Shown piece after piece: positions 49,601 through 58,753 of a stretch of DNA of 64,000 nucleotides. The translations under genes and the position numbers were made by a program. Numbering within the stretch: the stretch's first letter is position 1; every line of letters begins with the position of its first letter. The stretch lies in contig CM067346.1 in assembly GCA_034190875.2 (NCBI GenBank), forward strand, positions 42,699,315-42,763,314, in the 5' to 3' direction. This stretch comes from Urechis unicinctus. Taxonomy: Eukaryota; Annelida; Polychaeta; Xenopneusta; Urechidae. The notes beneath the pieces were generated by a model that searched no databases, was not told the DNA's origin, and was given only the letters and a program-made list of their open reading frames with translations.

Positions 49601-51878
49601 TTATAGTGAAATTAAACCACAAGAAATGTATAATCTAGAGGATTCTAAAATGCTATGTTTCATTTTTTTAAATCAATTAGTAAAAAATTTATAGAGGTTT
49701 CAAATTCCATGGAATTGCTCGGTTTTGTGCCAGAATTCTAAGGTAAGGGATAAGTCACTTTTCATGTCTTATATTTTGAATATCATAGTGAAATTATACT
49801 AAAAGAAATGTACAATGTAGAGGATTCTAAAAAGCTATGTTTCATTTTTTTAAATCAATTAGTAAAAAAGTTAATGAGGTTTCAAATTCCATGGAATTGC
49901 TTGGTTTTGTGCCAGAATTGACAGGATGACAGCCACTTTTCACTTTTCCAGATACCTGTCTAAAATTGCCAAACAATGCTTATACAATTGCAACCAGACA
50001 CCTGTATGAAATTGCCAAACAATGCTAATCTATTGCAACCAGACACCTGTCTGAAATTGCCAAACAAGGCTTAAACTATTGCAACCAGACACCTGTCTGA
50101 AATTGCCAAACAAGGCTTTAACTATTGCAACCAGACACCTGTCTGAAATTGCCAAACAAGGCTTAAAGTATTGCAACCAGACACCTGTCTGAAATTGCCA
50201 AACAAGGCAACCAGACACCTGTCTGAAATTGCCAAACAAGGTAATTCTCTAAGAGCTGGTTGAATTTGATTTCTGTTGCTGCACGGTCAGACATTGTACG
50301 AGTATGTGTTGTAGAACCAACTTAGAAACTTCATTTTGAGAGGCATTTGCAGCATCATCTAGATCTTGAAGTATTTCTCTATATACCTTAAGGGTGTCCT
50401 GCGCAGACTAAGTTTCAATGTCCCGCAAACCCAGCACCCAAAGATTCCCTTTTTCATCAGCAGAGAGATTCAAATGCGAATTGTTTAACCGCAATGGTTA
50501 TGAATATTGACGTGCCAATACGCAACTTATATAAGGCTGGAGTGAACTCATGATATACTCGGGATGTACTCCGTGAACGAATCTGACACAAAACGTGGTT
50601 AACAGAATCTCTTTGAGGTGTTAAATCTGGGTGGTGCCCTTGGCGACGAGCAGCTCGCGCAACCGTCGCAGTAACTGTCGGCAGCTCAACATCTACTCTG
50701 CGAACCCTAACTGCCGAATTCCACGCGCTAGCGCAAGCGGCATATTGCCTTTGAAGGTACTGGCCTGTAACGGACAATTTTTTAAATCCACAACCCCAAA
50801 TAAATAAATTAAGTACCATATTAAGTTCAAGAATCGAAATCACATAATGCTGATAAGGCAAGCTATACACTCTCCCGGCGCGGGAATGACAAAATCGAAC
50901 ATTTTAAAGTCTAAAATTCGACAATTCCGGTCCATTCAATAAGAAAATAAACTTGACCAAAGTATTCCACTATACTTGAATTACCCCTGTATATAGATGG
51001 ATATTAGGGTTCAGATTGATAAATGAACGAAAATCGACTTTGTATGACCCCAAGCGATCAGTTGCGTAAGCGATCTTGAGTCGGCCGTGTGAAGGCATGC
51101 CCTACGCTCTCCCGGCGCGGAATGACAAAATCAAACATTTTAAAGTCTAAAATACGACAATTCCAGGCCATTTAATAAGAATATAAACTTGACCAAAGTA
51201 TTCCACTATACTTGAATTACCCCTGTATATAGATGGATATTAGGGCTCGGATTGATAAATGAACGAAAATCGACTTTGTATGACCCCAAGCGATCAGTCG
51301 CATAAGCGATCTTGAGTCGGCCGTGTGAAGGCAATAAAAACGATACGAGTAACGAATGCGAACCGATTTAGAGAATTCGAAACGGGCTGAATCTCGAAAA
51401 GTCAAAAATGCTCGCAGAGAATTTTAACGTATTGCTCCACAAACACACAACTTTTATGGCTCAAACGGGGTAAAATGCGAAAAGTAAAGCAATATTATTG
51501 AAATTCAATACGTTAGCTCTCGTTTGATGTATCATTCGTCCATGTATCTTAAATATAAATGCCAGTTAAGAGCAAGTTGAAAAAAATTGGAATTAACATT
51601 GAGGCACAAGCGCGGCCGCCTGCGGCGAGGTTCGGCTGACACCCCTACTGTACAGCTGTAGACTGCAGCTGTGTAGGCTTTGAAAACAGGTCAAGTCAGC
51701 ACCAGCACCAGCAGTGTATACGGGAACAAGGGTCATTAGGAGCCCACTTCATATTTCAATGGTAAAGTATCTTCAAAACATTCTAAAGGTCTTTCATTTT
51801 AAGGAAATATGTAGTTCAACGTATAGATTAACAACACATAAACATACCGATTTGTTTTTCTCTCATGGAGGCTGCCAT
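37648..51878 (-). CDS. SCFD1/SLY1, Sec1/Munc18 protein of ER-Golgi SNARE fusion, 24 exons, one-base frame break
   Basis: SM protein that binds syntaxin-5/-18 and promotes SNARE assembly on ER-Golgi membranes. Exons: 51878-51848, 42891-42821, 42596-42508, 42378-42288, 42029-41911, 41783-41663, 41433-41344, 41163-41022, 40723-40624, 40511-40375, 40266-40176, 40081-40008, 39772-39691, 39579-39520, 39325-39289, 39163-39096, 38986-38907, 38806-38747, 38624-38549, 38367-38261, 38167-38131, 38014-37949, 37845-37765, 37677-37648. The first gives [10 protein letters not shown], joining in phase to [10 protein letters not shown]; a 9-kb intron separates it from the rest. Signatures match human SCFD1 (642 residues) throughout: [105 protein letters not shown]. 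Expected length is about 646. Exon 42029-41911 has 119 bases where phases demand 120. It reads correctly to AALAAK-type sequence and then shifts, while the conserved SVTQVTK lies in the next frame. Assembly error or allele-specific frameshift is possible; the rest of the gene looks intact. The intron after 38,131 uses a GC donor. Confidence 0.95.
44614..44641. repeat. Poly-C run of 28, preceded by (CCA)n
   Basis: A CACCACCACCAC stretch leads into 28 consecutive C within SCFD1 intron 1. Its true length is uncertain because homopolymers sequence poorly. Long Pro/Gly open frames across it are artefacts. Confidence 0.9.
47066..47536 (-). CDS. Hypothetical ORF, unrecognised, inside SCFD1 intron 1
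   Basis: A 155-codon minus-strand frame, same strand as the host gene. It has balanced composition and no simple-sequence bias (for example [40 protein letters not shown]). Just upstream, 47,578-47,690 encodes [20 protein letters not shown] followed by a good donor (AAG|GTATGT at 47,578/47,577), which could be a preceding exon. I could not find a splice joining the two frames. I recognise no domain. It may be a nested gene fragment, a mobile-element remnant, or chance. Confidence 0.3.
48600..48910. repeat. Fold-back (inverted repeat) element
   Basis: TACGGGCTGAATATTTA (about 48,623-48,640) recurs inverted at 48,862-48,880 (TAAATATTCAGCCCGTA). Flanking ATATGGTTG and inner CCGAGTGAATGG / CCATTCACTCGG also pair, giving arms of roughly 100 imperfect bases. 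It is probably a non-autonomous fold-back or MITE remnant. Confidence 0.6.
48928..48959. repeat. Perfect 12-base-pair hairpin
   Basis: CCCGAAAATGGC (48,928-48,939) and GCCATTTTCGGG (48,948-48,959) are perfect complements around an 8-base loop, immediately right of the fold-back element. GCCATTTT/AAAATGGC also resembles a YY1-type core. Confidence 0.7.
49386..49940. repeat. About 183-base tandem repeat, three copies
   Basis: Landmarks AGGTTTCAA(A/T)TTCCATGG.AT and GTGCCAGAATT recur at intervals of 184 and 182 bases (for example GCCAGAATT near 49,545, 49,729 and 49,911). The first copy is the most diverged. Non-coding, in SCFD1 intron 1. Confidence 0.85.
49950..50240. repeat. About 46-base minisatellite, six to seven units
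   Basis: The unit contains GCAACCAGACACCTGTCTGA followed by AATTGCCAAACAAGGCTTAA and ACTATT. The last unit is shortened. The minus-strand open frame across it ([19 protein letters not shown]) is a repeat artefact. Confidence 0.9.
50870..51333. repeat. Recent tandem duplication of about 228 bases
   Basis: Copy 1 (50,870-51,097) and copy 2 (51,107-51,333) both run from CTCTCCCGGCGCGG to GAGTCGGCCGTGTGAAGGCA, with only about a dozen differences and a 9-base spacer. Non-coding, in SCFD1 intron 1. Confidence 0.9.
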
Positions 51879-51882
51879 TTTA

Positions 51883-51890
51883 CCGGAAGT
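51883..51890. promoter_or_regulatory. ETS/GABP-like motif at the SCFD1 start
   Basis: CCGGAAGT (plus; ACTTCCGG in gene sense) begins 5 bases upstream of the SCFD1 ATG (ACTTCCGGTAAAATGGCAGC), so transcription probably starts at or beside it. Confidence 0.55.
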
Positions 51891-53125
51891 ATGCGTGGCA
51901 GAAATATTCATATACAGTAGCATTGATTTTACCATAGTCTGGATTTATCCCACGAAAATCCAAGCAATACTCCTTTTATGTAAGGGTATTACATTGAATG
52001 CGTACCCATATGTCAGTCAACGTGCTTTCTTGTTAGTGACTGTTCCGTGAATTCTGAATACTAAATGCACCGTTTCGTCCCAGTGTGTAATCAATAGTCC
52101 TTCGAATTAATTTGTATGGGTAGTTGATTGTTTTTATATGCCGTATTATTCATTGTTACATGAGCCGTCGTGTGCCATAATTTGTTTGATGTCAGATTGA
52201 TCGACAAATTTGTATTTCCTGTCATTAATCACAGTGAAGACTATTTATTTATTTTTAAAATGGTTGGCAAGAGTGTGTCTCTATTAATGCGTATTTTGCA
52301 AAATTTCATTTACGGTGAGTGGCAGATATAAGATTATAACTGTTTGGCACAACCAATGTACCTCAGAATTATCCAACAAGTTATACCATATTGGTTAACT
52401 GTCATGTGTTGATATCTTGGGAACGTGCAATTAACCTGAAATGTCACAGACTAAGCTATCACGTACAGACAATGAACAACAGATTTAGCCGGTTAGATAT
52501 TTCTTCCCCGTCGCCGCAAGGCTGAAGAAAAACCAACCAGTATACATTATATAACGTTGTACGACATATTTTGCGTCTCCAAAGAAAGATATTAATCACT
52601 ACGTTTGATTGAAAACATATATATGGATTCAGCATATCACCGAAAGCTTGTATTCATTGTCAATCAGGCATCACAGAGCGCAATGCATTTTGGGTGCCCC
52701 GAAAAACCCAAATGACCAAATAAGCTTCATATTATGTTGTAGTTTATATACGTCGATGTGATTATATTCTGTGACATCTACTGATAGCGTCGCGAATTTG
52801 ACAATCAGTGATGTCAAGAAAACTGCATTGTGGCAGAGACAAATTTAATGCTAAAAATTTTGAGAAAATTTTCATTTAAAACATACTTCTTTTGCAACGC
52901 TATTTTTGCAATTTTTTTTTACCATTGGTAATGAGAATCAGTTTGGCAAAATCTATTAGAATTTTGCTGTTCTCTTTTACGTTGATTTATTTAAACAAGC
53001 ACGTTACCGAGCAGTATTTTATTACTTATTTGTCGGAAAATGCGGCTGTCGATACATTTTTCCAGCGCGGCAGATTACAACTGTCAAACGTCAATGCCAA
53101 TGGCGGTGTTTTGCGATAAGAATTC
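51891..53125. promoter_or_regulatory. Divergent SCFD1/ZW10 intergenic region
   Basis: About 1.2 kb separates the SCFD1 start (minus) from the first ZW10 in-frame ATG (plus). No coding frame is convincing. I see no TATA box at a sensible place. It is presumed to hold a bidirectional promoter or two separate ones. Confidence 0.5.
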
Positions 53126-56100
53126 ATGTGGACTGTGACAGGAAAAGACACCATGACTTCTGTCACTAACAAGCGACCATTAACGTCAACTTCATCTTTT
53201 GTTGCTGAAGTTCTCGCTACCACAGGTGCGCTGATATGTCGGTTAACATAGTCGAATTATTGTAAATAATGAAGACGTTGAAAGACGTCGTCCGACCGGG
53301 GCTAGGTATCAGGGTATCTCCTACCAGCTGCTTGAACTGTCTGTGACGTCAACGTGATATTCCGCTGAGATTGTCAAATATTCCCTCGACCGAGCGTACG
53401 TCCGTCAATTTGTTGGTAGACTTTTGGTCATTTTGTCATACAACAATGTAGCTGCCCCAAATCATGCATGGTATTGTTTTCTACTCCGTGTCAAATCAAT
53501 GTGTCCTTGCAAACAAAAAATCTGCTCTGCTGCCTTACATTTCACCACCCAACATAGCCTCGCACGACGGTAATATAAATATATACCGTCGTGCCTGAAA
53601 GTATGTGGGTCGTGTGGCAATTTTTTTTATTTTGCGTGCCCGGGGCTTCCCACCAAGTTGTGTACTTACGTAAATATATATATCGACAAATGAGATGAAT
53701 ATCCGCTTAACCAGACTATTTGGGTTATCCACTGTCTCGTGATTATTTAGCAATTGTCAAATGAACTTTTAGAATCACAACTTTGTTCACGGCAGCCCCA
53801 GTTTTGGAGATATGAAGTCACATTACGCAGTTTCATTTTCACTCGCCATGTGGCTGCAGGTCACCGGGGAGGGGGCACTTAAGTATATAGAGGTAGTATA
53901 CATGTGTCGGGGTAGGTTTTTTCGGCCTCCCGACTGGTTTTGTTGACCTCATAATTGTAGGATGGGGTATGCTCTTGCCATTTTACCTTGTATGACGGGT
54001 AAAGATTTTTGAGATCCCGGGGCCAACCCTACGCAGGACAAGGCCAAGTGCCCCCTCCAGACTGCGGGAATCAATAAGTGTTATCTTTTTTTTAAATGTC
54101 AATGTGATATCGTTGAATACATATCGCCCTTCAAAGTAGATATTTCCAAAAGATAATCATTGACAAAATGACACATATACTTCAATAATAAAATTCAGAA
54201 AGAAAAAGTTCGCTTGCAAAGAACCTTGTCTGTGCATGCGCGCAGAAACCGATCTTGTCGTTCAAAATAAACATGAACTTTTCAGAATTTGTGTGGCCGG
54301 ATTAAATCGCCTTTGACGAAATCTCATACGTAAACTAACTCAACTTGTTAATAAACATTCAATTATGTGAAAAATTATTCTTCATATGTACATGTCTGTA
54401 ATAATCGTGTATAATTGGAACTCATGTATTGTCGCGCCACATTTGGTTACGATCATCGCACGACGTCAATAAGACTTCTTGCACGGCTACACCCAACAGT
54501 GCTTCATCCTTCCTCAACTTTCAGTCTAATGGGGTTTTTTTGTCATGCATTATGGGCTTGCTAAATATCAGCAATAATCAAATAGTGTGGTTGTAATATG
54601 GATGAGAACACCTGTGATAAATGTCAATCTCTTTGTGATAAATGCTTTTCATGATGAGATCATGCTACCAGCATGTGTGATTGTGACAGGTTGACTGTCA
54701 GACTTACGGTAGTATGATTGTATTCGATGATTAGTTTTAATGCAGGGCAAATTTGTAACTGATTTCAGGGAAGCGTGATAAAGAGGACATTTCAGCAACT
54801 TTGGATAAACTTTCATCTCGCATTGACCATGTCAAAGCTGAGTGGTATGATTCCCTGCAGAAAAAGTACATTGATTTCTTTCCCAATCTGGATTCTGCTG
54901 TTGAATTGAATGCTAGAGCAGATGCACTGTCGGAAGAAATGCATGACCTTACCTGCAAGATTGAAAGAGAGGCAAGTCACTTGAAATTCTGTTGCCTATT
55001 ATTATTACCTCTGAAGAGCTTATGTCATGTTATACCTTTCTTAGATATACCTGATTTATAGACTTTTGACACCACTTTTTCTCATAAAGCTAGCTGTTCT
55101 TTATTACACTTGGATATGTAAATGACTATTTGCTAACTAAAAATTAGCTCGGCTTGACTTTTGAACCGTGATGTACCATTGAAAAACTGATGACACCTTA
55201 AATTAGAGAGATTGACATTGACATCATTTTCAAGGTCACATTTGCAAGGCCATAATATGCTAATCTGATGCATTTTAGTGGAATATTTAACCAATATAGC
55301 ATCTAAAAGGTTATGATTGCACTTGCCAACACTGTTTAGCATGTCAGCCGTGTGGTTCACTTACTAGGCCAATGTGACATTATTTTAAGGCTCACTGGCT
55401 CATTCAAATAGTGTCATAGAGTACAATGTAAAACATAAATATTATTATTCAGTCTAGTTGTAATATTTATTTGTTAATCATGTCAAAAGCAGTAAAGCTC
55501 ATTAGTAAAAATTGTAATACTGTAATTCAAGTAGAATTGTTCGGTATGATATCAGTTCTGACAAATTTGTAGTGTAGTATCACATACCCCTCACCGTCTT
55601 GTGTATTCCTGTTGTACATTTCAGGTGAAAGATCAGCTCAATGTATCTTCCTCTGAATTTGAAGAGCTTGCAGTTCAACTGCAAGAGTCCAAATTGAAGA
55701 TGGACATATTAGGTAAATTGATGAAGGTGGAAGAAAGCTTGGCTTGTACAAAAACAGCCCTGAGTAACAAGGACTTTGTAAAAGCTGTGACATGTCAGAG
55801 CATTGTCAACCAAACCCTACAGGAACCTGCTCATAAAAGGGAGCAAGAAATCCAAGCCCTTGTGGTCATGGACAATGAATTCAAACTTCTACAATCAAAT
55901 TTACAGCATTCTCTAAATGAAGCTTGGAAAGAGTCAGTCATTTGGGTGTTGCCTTCTGAAGGGGTCAAACTGGACATCATAGAAGCTGTTTTGCAGGTTA
56001 AGAATACTAATGTTGCCAAAGAAGCATTGCCAAACACAGTCCAGGCATTGGAAATGCTTGATCTTCTTGATAAAAAGCTGGCAGTTTTTGGTGAGCACTT

Positions 56101-58152
56101 GTATGAGCATGTGCTCAAACCTTTGGTACGTTTTGCTGATACCACTGTGTCTGGTGTGAAAGAGAGTAATCCAGCAACACTTACAATCAAACGAGCATCA
56201 AGGAAGTCGGGCAAAACACCATCACCATCTATGGTTTTTGATAAGCTACAAGTTGTCATGCAATTTCTAAATGATCATTTGATGAATATTCCTCTGGGAA
56301 CTGCGCATGATGAACCAGCCTCTGAACATGCACCTGTTTTAATGCAACGTTTCGGTGAACTCACTTGTGAAAAATACCTCAAATTCCTGACAGATGAATT
56401 TCTCATTCACTCTATTCCCACGAACAGCAGAGATTTCGAAGATTACGATAAAGTAACTAATGCCATTTCCAGCTTTGAGGAAGTGTTGAAAGCAATGAAC
56501 TACTTGCCTGCTGACAACCATATACTTGCCGAGTTCTCTGGGAATTCCAATCTCTTATTTGCCAACAAGAAGACACAAGAAATCCTTCTAAAAGCTCGCA
56601 CTCTTATGAAACAGGATATTCATAATACCATCAAGATATGTGGCTCAACACCATCAGATGCCAAGCCACTAGGTCTCGAAGGGAGCGCCAGTAAGAAGAA
56701 GAAAACATTTGAGAACATAGCCTTATCAAACAACAGCAAGTTGAATCAGAATACCTTCAGATTCCCTGACTGTCATATAAGGTATCACTGAACTTTGATC
56801 TCACTTTCTATAAGTAGTTGCTAATTCAACTCTGTGAATTATTCATATGTCCAATTATTTCACAAAACTATATGTGCTGTTGATGCAGTGATTATATACA
56901 GAGTCTTATGACATTGTGTTATGAGACACTACATGAAGCAGCCTCCAGTTCTACGAGTTGCGCTGTTCAGTTGTTTTACGCCACCAGGGACATGTTTGAA
57001 CTCTTCTGTGATGTTGTGCCAACTTACCACAAGCAGAGTCTCAACTCTTTGCCACAACTTGCAGGTACCCTTATACATTACTCACTATCAGTAAATATGA
57101 TGCACGAATCCTGCATCACCAGATGTGTGAAAACTAAATAACTTGTGTCTTGTGTTTAAACCCAGCTCATATTCAATATTCCCAACATGCTAGATGCACT
57201 ATGTTTACAGCTATCCACCATAACAACTGCATGTACCTGGCTCATCAGCTACTTACACTGGGACACCAGATAGCTCCACATCTGCCCAGCTCCCTTTCTG
57301 CAACATATGTAGACTTGGTACCAAGATTCCGTCAACTCGGCACCCAGTGCTTCATGAACATGATGAGTCAGCAAAAGTCACTTCTCATGGAATCTTTGAG
57401 CGTTGCACAAGGTGAGCATTCACTCCAACCCCCCAAAAGCACCATTACCGTGTGTTCATATAAGTAACACAATATTTTTAAATAGCTTCACTTTTCATAT
57501 CCTTTGCATGTATGTAGGGTTTCAGAACCTGGCTGAGGCAGAAAACAAAGAGAAGGCAGAGCAGGGAGTGAAGCAAATGCTTCACCAGCTCCGGCACTTG
57601 GCAGCTGTTTGGAGAGATGTGCTGCCCACCAAAATATTCTGCAAAGCCATAGGTGAAGTGTTAAAGACTTATCAGTGTGGTGGTAGTAAGGACTAAACTA
57701 TACTGGTATTTGGCAGAATGTTTTATTTTTGTATTTCGTGATGGTATTTAGATCTTTAATTTTGGTTATGTTCAGGGGCCCTTGTGAATTCTGCTGTTGT
57801 GGAGGTGATCGAGTCTGTGATTGCACTGGTTGATGTATCTGAAGATGACAGTTGTGAAATACACTCCATCATCACCTTGATCGTCAAACAAGCTCCATTG
57901 TTATTCACAGATACATTAGAAGCGCAGGAGTCTTCTTGCGAAGCTGTCATCCTGAAACGTGTGGCCAAGTGGGGCAAGCTGAAGGAACTAATGCTTATAC
58001 AGAATGCCAGCATGCAGGAGATAGTTGATCGGTGGGCTGAGGGCAAAGGTCCCCTGGCTTTTCATTTCAAAGCTAATGAGGTTAAACAGGTGATTCGGGC
58101 CGTGTTTCAGAATACAGACCGTAGAGCCAATGTCTTGGCCAGAATACACTGA
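53126..58152 (+). CDS. ZW10, kinetochore (RZZ) and ER-tether (NRZ) subunit, seven coding exons
   Basis: ZW10 recruits dynein and checkpoint proteins to kinetochores with ROD and ZWILCH, and with RINT1/NBAS tethers Golgi-to-ER vesicles. Exons: 53126(or 53153)-53225, 54769-54971, 55625-56781, 56889-57064, 57211-57411, 57518-57652, 57776-58152. From the ATG at 53153 this is 2,322 bases, 773 residues (human 779). An in-frame ATG at 53126 adds nine residues (MWTVTGKDT). The conserved start is [11 protein letters not shown], so the downstream ATG is favoured. Diagnostic blocks: [135 protein letters not shown]. The acceptor at 56,888/56,889 is chosen over two later AGs because it restores a full-length match ([13 protein letters not shown] against CRISESVKKLMEL). 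The exon 2 donor is AG|GCAAGT, a GC-AG intron. Confidence 0.96.
53871..54055. mobile_element. MITE-like element, GGGGGCACTT ends, copy 2
   Basis: Inverted relative to 30,868-31,045 and 185 bases long, it begins GGGGGCACTTAAGTATATAG and ends GGACAAGGCCAAGTGCCCCC. It lies in ZW10 intron 1. Interior similarity to the other copy is moderate, so both insertions are old. Confidence 0.7.
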
Positions 58153-58176
58153 GAAGCTTTTACACTACTGCTGTTC

Positions 58177-58200
58177 AATAAATTAATATTTGGTAATAAA
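58177..58200 (+). terminator. Candidate polyadenylation signals of ZW10
   Basis: AATAAA occurs at 58,177-58,182 and 58,195-58,200, 25-45 bases past the ZW10 stop. The 3' UTR would be very short. Confidence 0.6.
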
Positions 58201-58753
58201 TTAGTATTTGTTTGATGCACTACCATAGAATATGAAAGTCTTTCAACTGTAACAAAGTTTGTAAATTGGTCAAGAACAAGTGACAAGCATCTTTCGCTGT
58301 TTGAACTCGTGAATGTGGGGAAAAAATTATTAACATGAAATCCTAGTAGGCACACTCTTTATTTAACGTCGCCTATTCATGTGATAATACTTCTGATGGC
58401 AAAAGGGTCATTTTCTGCGTCTGTAGCAAGCCCGAAGGATTCCTCCTTATTCACTACCTCTTGCCACAATAGACCATTGTTTGAGTTCTGCTTAATATTC
58501 AACAAACAGGAACTACAACATGGCATATTTATTGGCAAGACACAAGTGGGGCACATAAAACATACCATTTGGCATTGTGACAGACTGGTACAAAGCAGTT
58601 CAACTCTATACTTTAAGATAACACCAATTCCAAGCCATGATCAATACACCAATTCAACCCTATAACATGTAGTCTCGACATACATCCATAAAGAAGGCAT
58701 GATTTGTTCATTTTGTATGCAGCTATCAATAATCTTGAGAATACCATTGTAGA
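58201..58753. other. Convergent 3' region between ZW10 and the SR gene
   Basis: It holds the 3' UTR of the minus-strand SR gene. AATAAA on the minus strand at 58,528-58,533 and 58,358-58,363 are candidate poly(A) signals. The two transcripts are tail-to-tail and could overlap if ZW10 reads past its proximal signals. Confidence 0.5.

Noticed and set aside
50030..50239. 69-codon minus-strand ORF (QFQTGVWLQ repeats)
   Set aside because: A read-through of the 46-base minisatellite with no other coding evidence.
56905..56908. Acceptor at the later AG (CAGAG|TCTTATG) for ZW10 exon 4
   Set aside because: It would drop five residues present in the family. The upstream AG at 56,888 keeps the frame and full alignment.
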